Origin: CBDULX01 sp965368175
GTDB lineage: Bacteria > Pseudomonadota > Gammaproteobacteria > SZUA-229
Assembly (NCBI GenBank): GCA_965368175.1
Contig: CBDULX010000069.1
Span: 1-14,369, forward strand
DNA: 14,369 bases
Direction: 5' to 3'
Below are positions 7,793 to 14,369 of this stretch, piece by piece (position 1 is the stretch's first letter; every line of letters starts with the position of its first letter). The notes below the pieces were generated by a model that saw only the letters and a program-made list of their open reading frames with translations, made no database searches and was not told the DNA's origin. The position numbers were made by a program, and so were the translations under genes.

Positions 7793-7861
7793 GGGAGCCT
7801 CTGATCAAGTCGTGATTGTTTTATGCTGACTAAAATCAACCAGACTTAATCAGAGGCTCCC
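7793..7861. repeat. 69-bp near-perfect hairpin element after nosZ
   Basis: A perfect 13-bp inverted repeat, gggagcctctgat (7793-7805) and atcagaggctccc (7849-7861), continues after one mismatch with aagtc (7807-7811) and gactt (7843-7847). The 31-nt interior can pair further (for example ttg/caa at 7816-7818/7837-7839, then ttt/aaa at 7820-7822/7833-7835). It starts 34 nt after the nosZ stop. No T-run follows on the minus strand, so a classical terminator is unlikely. It may protect the nosZ mRNA 3' end, limit readthrough, or be a small MITE-like mobile remnant whose ends resemble insertion-sequence termini. No clear target duplication is visible. Confidence 0.75.
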
Positions 7862-7895
7862 AGGCACTCCTCCCGAATTAAGCTACAGACAATGA

Positions 7896-10190
7896 CTACT
7901 TCACCTTCTTCGCATTGTTCTGTTCGAGGAAGGTTTTCGCTCTCAAACCCAGGTCAGCGGTTTTAACCTGATATTGCCACCACTGATTAGCCCAGAGCAT
8001 GGCGTTCTGCCAGTCTTTCCTGGCTGCAGCCGCTTCCGATTTTTTCTTTGCTTCATCTGCGAAACCCAACTGGTCTGTCGCATCCTCAACCAGAGCAACG
8101 ACCGGCTTGAAATCCTGATAGTTACGCTCTGTAATGAACTTGACCACAGAATCAATAACCGCCTGTGTTTCAATATTGGTTTTCACCTGTTTCTCATAGT
8201 CTGCCTTAGAGTAGCTGGCACCTTCTTTAAAAGCTACTTTCTTAGCTTTATATCCCTTAGGTTTGACCAGCAGGTAACCCTGCATTTCCAGATGCAATGC
8301 TGAACAGAACTCGGTGCAGTAATAAGGGAACACGCCTTCTTTGTCTACAATGAAACGAGCAGTGGCCGTTTTACCCGGCTCCAGGGACAACTGTACATCC
8401 TGGCCATACATTGCGAAACCGTGTACCTCATCTTCCGCACGTTCAAGGTTGGTCAGATGGATGATAACCTCATCACCTACTTCCGCTTCAATGGTCTCAG
8501 GTGTGATATGAGAACGAATGGTCGTACCAAACACTTCAACTTTACCTGGTGTTACTACCGTTTTTTCACGACCGGCACGAGTCTTGAAAGCCGAACGTTT
8601 GTCCTCACGGGGATTCCATCCGGATTTATAACGGTTCACTGGTTTCAGTTTGTCCGCTTTAATCGCAACCACATAATGGGGTTCTCCCAGCGGTAAAGGC
8701 ATGTCATAGAGCAGCTGCATTTTGTCACCACTGATATCAATCAGCTGATGATTTTGAGGATGCAGTGGTCCGACAGGATTAAAACGATCAATTGCCAGTT
8801 TATTCAATGCCACCAGATATTTACCATCAGGAGATTTAGTATCGCCTTCCATGGTCATCAGATGACCGATATTATAATGAATCGAAATCTTGTCCAGCAC
8901 TTTACCTTTACAGTAATCCCATTTACCCACCATGGAGTCTACATAGAGTGAGGTATAAGCCACGCACTCTGTAGAATCAAACTGGGTATGCAATGGCCCC
9001 AAACCTAATTCCACCTGGGTATGCACTGTATCTTTCAATGAAATAATTGGAATGCCGTAGGGATCTTTACCTTCAAACTTTTTGTCTCTGGCGGCTTTCA
9101 TAATTTTATCGAAACTGTATACCGTGGTGTGGCTGTCCAGTTTTCCGGATACAACTATGAACTTACCGTCCGGTGTAACATCCACCCCATGAGGGCTCTT
9201 GGGCTCAGGGATCAGGTACAGGATTTCTTCTTTAATTGCTGTTTCTATAGTGATTACACTGGCGCCATTAATTTTTTTGACTTTACCCGCTTTGTAAACT
9301 TGTTCTGCTTTTTGCCAGTTCACTACGTGCATGAAGTCAGTATCTTTTGCAGAACAGCCCGCCTCATAGGGTGGTCGACCTTTCTCTATGCCACCCACAT
9401 AACGCTCTGAGCAGAAAGAATTGGTAAATGACCAGCCATGGGATGGCCCTTTACCAAAATCTGATAAATCCTGGCTATAAGGCGGCGCCATAACGATGAA
9501 TGAACTTTTCTCATCGATACGTCCTTTTTCCTTGTCGAACTTCCAGTAAGTCATTCCACCGCGGTATTTATCATTGAATTCTTCCAGCGGTACAAATTTG
9601 TTCTCATAGGGTGTCGCATACTGAGCAGCAGTAATAATGTACTCGGTATTTTCAGATACGAATGCACCACCATGCTGTGATTTGAAAACCGGGTTAACCA
9701 CAATTTGCTTGGTTTCGAAGTCGTGTAAATCAATAACCGCCACTCGTGGGTTGGCTTTATCATTAATAAACAGCCAGCGACCATCGTATTCACCAGCTAT
9801 TTCAGATATTGCCGGGTGATGGGTATCACCGAAATTTATTTCTTTGCCACGGATATTACCCTGCCTGAGAACCGCTTTTGATTCTTCATCAAAGCCATAA
9901 CCCTGCCAGGGCTCCGGCGTGAACACACCGATGTATTTAAGAATGCGCATGGAGGGAATACCATAAACGATTACCTGCCCACTCTGACCGCCGGAAGCAA
10001 ACGCAAGATATTCATCTCGTCCACCGGTTGGGGTATAGGTTTTCGCTGCCGCCAGCAAATCTTTCTGGGTCAGTCCACGTTCTTTCATCACGTCTTCCAG
10101 TGATGATGCTGACATGACGCTCGTGCTTACCGAGAGGTAGACTCCAAGCCCCGCCAGTATCGAGAGCGCACGTTTAACATTTATTTTCAT
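7896..10190 (-). CDS. nosZ: Nitrous-oxide reductase NosZ, clade II (Sec-exported)
   Basis: This periplasmic copper enzyme reduces N2O to N2 (764 residues). The leader (1-28, KRALSILAGLGVYLS) is a Sec type without twin arginines, a clade II mark. The seven-bladed propeller carries the expected CuZ histidines: His124/125 (DTHHP), His173 (QHGG), His334 (SPHGV), His401 (PLHTQF), His443 (IGHL) and His505 (GEPH). The cupredoxin domain has the CuA ligands His590 (EVHGF), Cys625, Cys629, His633 and Met636 in CTEFCSALHLEM. About 120 residues follow, helix-like and charged, with no CxxCH; the family without this tail is about 640 long. The ATG at 10190 is chosen because GGGAG lies 6 nt upstream, whereas the ATG at 10196 directly touches that site. 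Regulation is probably by FNR-type boxes upstream. Confidence 0.97.
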   Translation of the reverse strand: MKINVKRALSILAGLGVYLSVSTSVMSASSLEDVMKERGLTQKDLLAAAKTYTPTGGRDEYLAFASGGQSGQVIVYGIPSMRILKYIGVFTPEPWQGYGFDEESKAVLRQGNIRGKEINFGDTHHPAISEIAGEYDGRWLFINDKANPRVAVIDLHDFETKQIVVNPVFKSQHGGAFVSENTEYIITAAQYATPYENKFVPLEEFNDKYRGGMTYWKFDKEKGRIDEKSSFIVMAPPYSQDLSDFGKGPSHGWSFTNSFCSERYVGGIEKGRPPYEAGCSAKDTDFMHVVNWQKAEQVYKAGKVKKINGASVITIETAIKEEILYLIPEPKSPHGVDVTPDGKFIVVSGKLDSHTTVYSFDKIMKAARDKKFEGKDPYGIPIISLKDTVHTQVELGLGPLHTQFDSTECVAYTSLYVDSMVGKWDYCKGKVLDKISIHYNIGHLMTMEGDTKSPDGKYLVALNKLAIDRFNPVGPLHPQNHQLIDISGDKMQLLYDMPLPLGEPHYVVAIKADKLKPVNRYKSGWNPREDKRSAFKTRAGREKTVVTPGKVEVFGTTIRSHITPETIEAEVGDEVIIHLTNLERAEDEVHGFAMYGQDVQLSLEPGKTATARFIVDKEGVFPYYCTEFCSALHLEMQGYLLVKPKGYKAKKVAFKEGASYSKADYEKQVKTNIETQAVIDSVVKFITERNYQDFKPVVALVEDATDQLGFADEAKKKSEAAAARKDWQNAMLWANQWWQYQVKTADLGLRAKTFLEQNNAKKVK

Positions 10191-10237
10191 GGCCATCTCC
10201 CACCTGTTTATATTTTAGATTATTGATTAGACGCAAG

Positions 10238-10243
10238 AGTATG
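10238..10243 (-). promoter_or_regulatory. Putative -10 element of the nosZ promoter
   Basis: The minus strand reads CATACT, 4 of 6 matching TATAAT. With a start near 10231 it lies at -12 to -7 and places the FNR-type box at 10266-10279 at -41.5. The leader to the nosZ ATG would be about 40 nt. Confidence 0.4.
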
Positions 10244-10265
10244 GGTCGCAGCAAACCGACCCTCC

Positions 10266-10279
10266 TTGATTAAGGTCAA
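10266..10279 (-). promoter_or_regulatory. FNR/Dnr-type box, proximal nosZ site
   Basis: On the minus strand this reads TTGAC-CTTA-ATCAA, one mismatch from TTGAT-N4-ATCAA. Its centre (10272.5) is about 82 bp upstream of the nosZ ATG. An FNR-family regulator (FNR, Anr or Dnr) would activate nosZ under low oxygen and possibly NO. Confidence 0.7.
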
Positions 10280-10301
10280 TCACAGCAGGGATATTACACA
10301 A

Positions 10302-10325
10302 CCAGTGTGTGTAATCACACACTGG
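10302..10325. repeat. Perfect 10-bp inverted repeat with TAAT loop between the two FNR-type boxes
   Basis: The arms ccagtgtgtg (10302-10311) and cacacactgg (10316-10325) pair perfectly around taat, and three more pairs form after one mismatch (10298-10300 with 10327-10329). It lies downstream of the transglutaminase-like gene, which ends at 10373, and upstream of nosZ. It could end the first transcript, although no T-run follows on the minus strand, or be an operator for nosZ. Its half-sites resemble TGTG/CACA sites of the CRP-FNR superfamily, but the spacing differs from CRP. Confidence 0.6.
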
Positions 10326-10328
10326 CTG

Positions 10329-10342
10329 TTGATATGAATCAT
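10329..10342 (-). promoter_or_regulatory. Second FNR-type box, distal nosZ site
   Basis: The plus strand reads TTGAT-ATGA-ATCAT, one mismatch from TTGAT-N4-ATCAA. Its centre is 63 bp (about six helical turns) upstream of the proximal box, so it would sit near -104.5 relative to the predicted nosZ start and on the same DNA face. Tandem sites at such spacing are known to tune or repress FNR promoters in other genes. A chance match in AT-rich DNA is also possible. Confidence 0.45.
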
Positions 10343-10372
10343 TAAACAAAAATAGAAATAAATTAGAAAATT

Positions 10373-11932
10373 CTAAAATACTATAGGAATTACACCAGGA
10401 CGCTTGTTCCTGTATTCTGGCATGGTCATACCGGCATTTGCATTAACATAAGTAGGATCTGATACTACATATCGACTGCCTTTATAACGAACGGCATCAC
10501 CGGTCACCGACTCATTAAAACGAACAGCAGTAGCAATATGGCCGGGGAAATCCAGCCCTACCACGTCCAGATTCAACAAACTTCTAACCAGCCAGGCAAA
10601 GAACACAGAACGATCTTCACAATCGGAATACGGGTAGTAAAGAGTCTCTTCCGGGAACAGGTAATTTTCGGTTCCAAACTGTCCCTGGTCAGTTTTATAA
10701 CGGAATGACGTCTGTACAAACCGCAATAGCAAATTCACTGCATCCTGTTCCGACTTGCCTTCTACCATTGGTTTCAACTGAGCAAGCAACGGGTTACCGG
10801 TAGACTCGTTGACACTGGAAGTGAAATACATACCTATATCCATCTGCGGATAGGTTTTCAGAAACTTCACCGTCTCATCATCGTATTCAACATTTACCCT
10901 GTAGGTTTTACCCTGGAATTCGAAACTGAGCTGTTTATCTTCCTGCTTGCGCACGGTGTTAATAGATCTGTTCAGTTTCATATCCAGACGTTTTGATGCG
11001 CCGGGATACTCACCATCATAGGTATACACTCGACCTGGTTTCTGTCGGCTACCATCGAAACTCAGAGCGTAGTAACGCACCTTATCGATAGTGAAATATG
11101 AAGCTCCGAACAATTGCTGGCGGGATGGCAACAACAAATAGACCCGTGAACTGTCATAGGCTATGCGCGCCTGGTAACCAGCCTTGATCAACATAAACCA
11201 GCCAAATAAAGCCTGTTCATTGCTCTGACCGGGATATATCTCCCTGGCTATTTCATTGATCAGCAGGGCATAACCCCAGTCATTAAGACTGAGTGGCTCT
11301 CGCTGATCATTAATCTGTGATAACAGTGCCTCATAATCACCCTGGCTCAGACTGGACCAGTGCCGGCTCATGGCGTTGGCATCAATACTGGAATACATGC
11401 CCACTTTTAATTTAGGGTCATAGGTAAAACGTAAGGTCTGACCATAATAATTGATCTTGATGGCCTGGCCTTTAGGCAGTTTTACCACAGGTACTGGTTT
11501 GACTATGACGGGTTTGGGTGGTTGTGCTATGGGGGGTACTTTTACTATGGGGACTGTTACTACTGGTTCCGGTGGCTTTGGTTTGATATCCGGCTTAGGC
11601 TGATCCACTTGAGTTGGCTTGTGATCTGGCAAAGGTTGAACGAGTGGCTCAGGCACGGGAGAGGGCAATGGCTTGCTATCTGGCAGTGCTACTGGCATGC
11701 GTACCGGTTTGGGGGTTTTATCCCGTACCAGACCTGAAAAAGTCTCCATTTCCTTCCACTGGGTTTTCAGAAACGAGGTGAATTCCTTGTCCCGCTTGTC
11801 ACGGTATTCCTGAAACGTGGTGGTTTCCTGAGATAACCATTTTTCGAATTCAGATCGATCAGCGATGGCGCTACCCACTACCGCAGAACCGGCAAAAAAG
11901 ACCAGGGCTGTTTTCAATCTCATTTGAAACAT
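10373..11932 (-). CDS. Secreted transglutaminase-like cysteine-protease-fold protein with proline-rich linker
   Basis: The 519-residue protein has a signal peptide (about 1-24, cleaving near AIA). A charged helical segment follows (about 28-67, FEKWLSQETTTF...), then a Pro/Lys/Val-rich linker (72-155). The C-terminal half ends in a transglutaminase-like domain with a complete Cys-His-Asp triad: Cys438 (YSDCEDRS), His465 (GHIATAV) and Asp492 (SDPTY). Enzymes of this fold cut or cross-link amide bonds, and the substrate here is unknown. The linker could span the peptidoglycan layer. The start is supported by AAAGGAG 5 nt upstream. The gene follows an LPP20 lipoprotein gene across a probable terminator. 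I recognise the fold but not a named family. Confidence 0.8.
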   Translation of the reverse strand: MFQMRLKTALVFFAGSAVVGSAIADRSEFEKWLSQETTTFQEYRDKRDKEFTSFLKTQWKEMETFSGLVRDKTPKPVRMPVALPDSKPLPSPVPEPLVQPLPDHKPTQVDQPKPDIKPKPPEPVVTVPIVKVPPIAQPPKPVIVKPVPVVKLPKGQAIKINYYGQTLRFTYDPKLKVGMYSSIDANAMSRHWSSLSQGDYEALLSQINDQREPLSLNDWGYALLINEIAREIYPGQSNEQALFGWFMLIKAGYQARIAYDSSRVYLLLPSRQQLFGASYFTIDKVRYYALSFDGSRQKPGRVYTYDGEYPGASKRLDMKLNRSINTVRKQEDKQLSFEFQGKTYRVNVEYDDETVKFLKTYPQMDIGMYFTSSVNESTGNPLLAQLKPMVEGKSEQDAVNLLLRFVQTSFRYKTDQGQFGTENYLFPEETLYYPYSDCEDRSVFFAWLVRSLLNLDVVGLDFPGHIATAVRFNESVTGDAVRYKGSRYVVSDPTYVNANAGMTMPEYRNKRPGVIPIVF

Positions 11933-11968
11933 GACTACTCCTTTATATACTTCCAGTACGTCAAAACA

Positions 11969-11996
11969 ACAAAGCCGGTACTAAGACCGGCTTTGT
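11969..11996 (-). terminator. Intrinsic terminator after the LPP20-type lipoprotein gene
   Basis: An 11-bp perfect stem (11969-11979 with 11986-11996, core aaagccggt/accggcttt) has a 6-nt loop. On the minus strand it is followed by TGTTTTGA. It lies 17 nt after the stop of the gene ending at 12013 and about 37 nt before the transglutaminase-like start. With no clear promoter in between, the next gene may depend on readthrough, making this an attenuator. Confidence 0.75.
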
Positions 11997-12012
11997 ATCT
12001 AACAGTTCTGAA

Positions 12013-12591
12013 TTAATTGCCCATTTTGGCAATTTCAGCCGCCAGTTCATCCTGACCTTTCTGAGCCTTGAACTGCTGCCATAAGGCACGTTCGTTTCTC
12101 ATACTGGTTTTGATTGCGTTTTCAGCGGCCTGAGATACTGAGTTTTCATCCATTCCCAATAGCACATATAAGGTACCGTTTGGACTGGTACGGGTTTTGT
12201 AAATGCGAGTACCCACCAGTGTTTCATTGGTGATCTGTTTGGTGACCGAAGTCAGTGCTCTATCAACGGTTTCATCATCCGCTGCACCGGTGGTTTCAAC
12301 ATACTGTTTGATCATATTCTGAACAGTGACTTTCATACGCTGAGCCAGCTGAACTCGAGCTGATGTTGACGCCATCTGTTTCATGAAATCATGACCTGCA
12401 CGGGATTTATCGGCAGAACCCACAGCTGAAACTTCTACCCCTTCCACAGGTGTATCACAAATCCATCCTGGTGCGGCCATACCAGGTGCATCCGGGAAAA
12501 CACAATCTGCAACTTGTTCTTTTTTGCCCCCGCAGCCCGCGAGGACCGCCGACATTGCAACACCTGCAACCAGGTAAGCAGCCTTATTCAT
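12013..12591 (-). CDS. LPP20-type outer-membrane lipoprotein
   Basis: This 192-residue lipoprotein has a clear signal and lipobox LAGC, with Cys20 lipidated. The mature part begins with a loop carrying Cys30 and Cys45, possibly a disulfide, and the motif PGWICDTP. It then has the helix-strand LPP20-like pattern: a GSADKS segment, a long helix (SARVQLAQRMKVTVQNMIKQY), a region like 'VTKQITNETLVGTRIYKT', and a strand with GTLYVLLGMD. Such proteins are envelope lipoproteins of mostly unknown role; relatives include Helicobacter Lpp20 and the flagellar protein FlgP. The start has GGAG about 8 nt upstream. A 17-bp-spaced promoter is visible at 12638-12666. A similar but diverged lipoprotein lies at the right edge. 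Confidence 0.8.
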   Translation of the reverse strand: MNKAAYLVAGVAMSAVLAGCGGKKEQVADCVFPDAPGMAAPGWICDTPVEGVEVSAVGSADKSRAGHDFMKQMASTSARVQLAQRMKVTVQNMIKQYVETTGAADDETVDRALTSVTKQITNETLVGTRIYKTRTSPNGTLYVLLGMDENSVSQAAENAIKTSMRNERALWQQFKAQKGQDELAAEIAKMGN

Positions 12592-12637
12592 ATTTATTTC
12601 TCCTTTAATTCGAGATGGCTCATTTTTATCATGTTAA

Positions 12638-12666
12638 AACATAGCCGAGTTGCCCGAATTTAGCAA
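12638..12666 (-). promoter_or_regulatory. Putative sigma-70 promoter for the LPP20-type lipoprotein gene
   Basis: On the minus strand TTGCTA (12666-12661) and TATGTT (12643-12638) match TTGACA and TATAAT at 4 of 6 bases each, with an ideal 17-bp spacer. Transcription would start near 12631, giving a leader of about 40 nt. Confidence 0.4.
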
Positions 12667-12763
12667 ACCCTTTATGGGAGCAATGCCGATCATGTCTGAT
12701 AAATTTGATCGCCCGCGGCTATGCTACTATCACATGTTGTTAACAATTGAACTGGAGGTTCCA

Positions 12764-13975
12764 TTGCTGGGTATTACACACAAAATAAACATCGTCATTT
12801 TGAGTTTTTTGTACAGTCAAATATCTTTTTCCAGCACGCCATTGATTGCCAGTAACTCAACATTCGAATCTTACAAACAAAACACCGAGCGTGAATTCAT
12901 AGAAGCCAAAGACCAGTTTCGCCTGTATAAACAGCAATTGCTGGCGGCCTTCAATGAGTACCAGTTCAAGACGGACCAGGTCTGGGGACGTAAACACAGG
13001 GCCAGGCCCAGCAAAAAAAACTGGATAAGCTATCAGGGTGATTTAAAACACCGCAGCATCGTTGATTTCGAAACCGGTATGGTCCGAGTAGAACTGGCAA
13101 TCGATACGGATCGTAAAATCGGCAAGCCACAGGCTATCCGCGAGCTGGAAAAAACCATTCTAACTACCATGGATATGGGCCAGGATGACCGCTCCATACT
13201 CAAACTGGCCAAACAACCGATATCCAGACCCAGGGGGCCGGCCGTATTGAGTCATCTGGTGGCTGATGATCGAGGCCTGCCGCTGGCTAAATCCGACTAC
13301 AAAACTCGCGCCACCAGCCTCGCTGCCAGTGCCAAAACCAGTACCATACAGGGTGAAGATGGTAAAACCCGCCTGCTCTATACAGCGCAATTCAAGCTGG
13401 TACCTGACCATATTCGCAAGCGGGCAAAAAAATTCCAGCCTGCAGTGATTAAATATGCCTCCGAACAGAAGGTACCTGCAGCACTGGTGTATGCGATTAT
13501 TGAGACTGAGAGTATGTTTAACCCGGTAGCCCGATCTGCAGCACCCGCCTTTGGCTTGATGCAACTGGTACCCAATTCCGGTGCACTGGAGGCCTACCGC
13601 TATCTATACAACAAAAATAAAATAGTCAGTGACCAGTATCTGTACAACCCGGCTAATAATATTCGCCTGGGTGCGGCCTACCTCAACCAGTTATATTACA
13701 AATACATGAAAGACATTAAGGACCCAAAAGCTCGACTCTGGGCCACCATTGCGGCCTACAATACCGGACCCAGCAATGTATTTCGTGCCTTTGCCGGCAA
13801 GTATTCCCGCAGCCGACATGGCAACTGGAGTCGCTATAAGTCTTCCGCGCTGGGGCAAATTAACCGAATGTCTGCCAGTCAGGTATTTAATTTCATGCAC
13901 CGCAACCTGCCCTACCCGGAAACCCGACATTACATAAAAAACGTGCGCTCACGCATGACTAAATATCAAGCTTAA
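12764..13975 (+). CDS. MltC-like lytic transglycosylase (SLT domain)
   Basis: The 403-residue periplasmic enzyme is predicted to cleave glycan strands of peptidoglycan. The start is taken as TTG at 12764, because GGAGG (12754-12758) lies 5 nt upstream and a signal peptide follows (HKINIVILSFLYSQISF). The frame is open upstream, but no such site precedes earlier starts. An N-terminal helical segment (about 34-75, FESYKQNTEREF to VWGRK) and an MltC-type middle domain precede the SLT domain (from about 225). Visible SLT motifs are IETES with catalytic Glu249, FGLMQLVP, NIRLGAAYLNQLY and AAYNTGP. Unlike E. coli MltC, no lipobox cysteine is present, so it is probably soluble or held by partners. 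The gene diverges from the LPP20 gene, and the next gene starts 15 nt after its stop. Confidence 0.85.
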   Translation: MLGITHKINIVILSFLYSQISFSSTPLIASNSTFESYKQNTEREFIEAKDQFRLYKQQLLAAFNEYQFKTDQVWGRKHRARPSKKNWISYQGDLKHRSIVDFETGMVRVELAIDTDRKIGKPQAIRELEKTILTTMDMGQDDRSILKLAKQPISRPRGPAVLSHLVADDRGLPLAKSDYKTRATSLAASAKTSTIQGEDGKTRLLYTAQFKLVPDHIRKRAKKFQPAVIKYASEQKVPAALVYAIIETESMFNPVARSAAPAFGLMQLVPNSGALEAYRYLYNKNKIVSDQYLYNPANNIRLGAAYLNQLYYKYMKDIKDPKARLWATIAAYNTGPSNVFRAFAGKYSRSRHGNWSRYKSSALGQINRMSASQVFNFMHRNLPYPETRHYIKNVRSRMTKYQA

Positions 13976-13989
13976 GGAGTTAAGTTCAC

Positions 13990-14369
13990 ATGCGAATTTC
14001 AGTCAAGCCCCTTCTAATTACCATCAGCCTGTTCAGCCTGTACGCCTGTCAGCAGACGGTAAAATCCACACCTGGGTGGATCACCAGTCCCGGTTCCGGT
14101 GCCGTGGGTTCTTCAGGTACCCATGTTAGAGGCCGGCACTACCAGGAAGAACTGGCCATTGCCCGAGCCCGGGAAAGGCTGGCAGCCCGCTATGGCGTTG
14201 AAGTGAGCAGTGTGCAAACCATTCGTGAAAAAGTCGTCAATGACCGTGCCTATGTCACATCAGACAAACAAATCATGCAACAAATTAACAACACAGAAGT
14301 GAAAGCCCATGTGCGCGAAATCTGGCATAACAGGGAAAAAGACGTGGTGTGGGCCTGGGTTTATCCTGT
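13990..14369 (+). CDS. LPP20-like lipoprotein, cut by the window edge
   Basis: At least 126 residues are visible. The signal peptide ends in lipobox LYAC, with Cys20 lipidated. The mature part starts with a PGWI motif like the lipoprotein at 12013-12591. A long helix (EELAIARARERLAARYGVEV) and strands ending in VVWAWVYP follow, an LPP20/FlgP-like pattern. The ribosome site AAGGAG overlaps the stop codon of the transglycosylase gene, 10 nt before the ATG, so the two are one operon. The C-terminus lies beyond the window. Confidence 0.75.
   Translation, partial: MRISVKPLLITISLFSLYACQQTVKSTPGWITSPGSGAVGSSGTHVRGRHYQEELAIARARERLAARYGVEVSSVQTIREKVVNDRAYVTSDKQIMQQINNTEVKAHVREIWHNREKDVVWAWVYP

Noticed and set aside
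7825..7838. FNR-like sequence TTGAT-TTTA-GTCAG on the minus strand
   Set aside because: Only three of five bases match in the second half-site, and it lies inside the loop of the large hairpin, far from the cytochrome start.
10302..10325. CRP site upstream of nosZ
   Set aside because: The TGTG/CACA half-sites are present, but the spacing is 4 rather than 6 bp for TGTGA-N6-TCACA, so it is left as an unassigned inverted repeat.
12650..12763. Upstream extension of the MltC-like protein by 38 residues
   Set aside because: No ribosome site precedes the earlier starts, and the extension would bury the signal peptide.
13160..13564. Minus-strand open frame of about 134 codons inside the transglycosylase gene
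   Set aside because: It is antisense to the conserved SLT domain and has no ribosome site or recognisable motif; it is a coding shadow.
1..14369. CRISPR arrays, tRNA or rRNA genes, transposase genes
   Set aside because: No regularly spaced repeats, no tRNA- or rRNA-like segments and no transposase-like proteins were seen.

Overview
The window carries a nearly complete nitrous-oxide reductase (nos) locus on the minus strand (about 10.2 kb down to 0.14 kb). To its right is a separate cell-envelope gene group, with two genes on the minus strand and two on the plus strand. Protein similarity, Sec-type and lipoprotein signals, strong AGGAG-type ribosome binding sites and FNR-type boxes all suggest a Gram-negative, facultatively anaerobic denitrifying or N2O-reducing bacterium. 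A gammaproteobacterium is most likely, partly because of a MltC-type lytic transglycosylase. Genus cannot be given.

Nos locus, in direction of transcription: nosZ (10190-7896), a monoheme cytochrome c (7695-7369), a diheme cytochrome c of c4 type (7250-6540), a nosB-like membrane protein (6397-5411), then nosD, nosG, nosH, nosF, nosL and nosY. From nosB onward the genes are 2 nt apart or overlap by 1, 4, 8, 8 and 20 nt, so they are almost certainly one translationally coupled mRNA. NosZ has a Sec signal (no twin arginine), a CTEFC-type CuA motif and a nosB/G/H-type neighbourhood without nosR, all marks of clade II ('atypical') NosZ. Its C-terminal extension of about 120 residues has no heme motif. 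In the likely scheme, quinol electrons pass through the Fe-S proteins NosH/NosG, or through a bc1 complex, to the two periplasmic cytochromes c and on to NosZ. NosD/F/Y and the lipoprotein NosL serve copper-site assembly.

Regulation: a near-consensus FNR/Dnr box lies 41.5 bp upstream of the predicted start of nosZ transcription. A second box lies 63 bp further upstream, with a 10-bp inverted repeat between them. A perfect TTGAT-N4-ATCAA box with a correctly spaced -10 precedes the diheme cytochrome gene, so the electron-transfer and maturation genes probably have their own anaerobic promoter. A 69-bp near-perfect hairpin follows nosZ.

Right part (10.37 kb to the edge): a secreted transglutaminase-like protein with a proline-rich linker, an LPP20-type lipoprotein, a divergent MltC-like lytic transglycosylase (best start a TTG codon), and a second LPP20-like lipoprotein cut by the window edge. 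The transglutaminase-like protein and the transglycosylase appear to share an N-terminal helical segment. This four-gene set is the best candidate here for a poorly described system, probably acting on peptidoglycan or the outer envelope.
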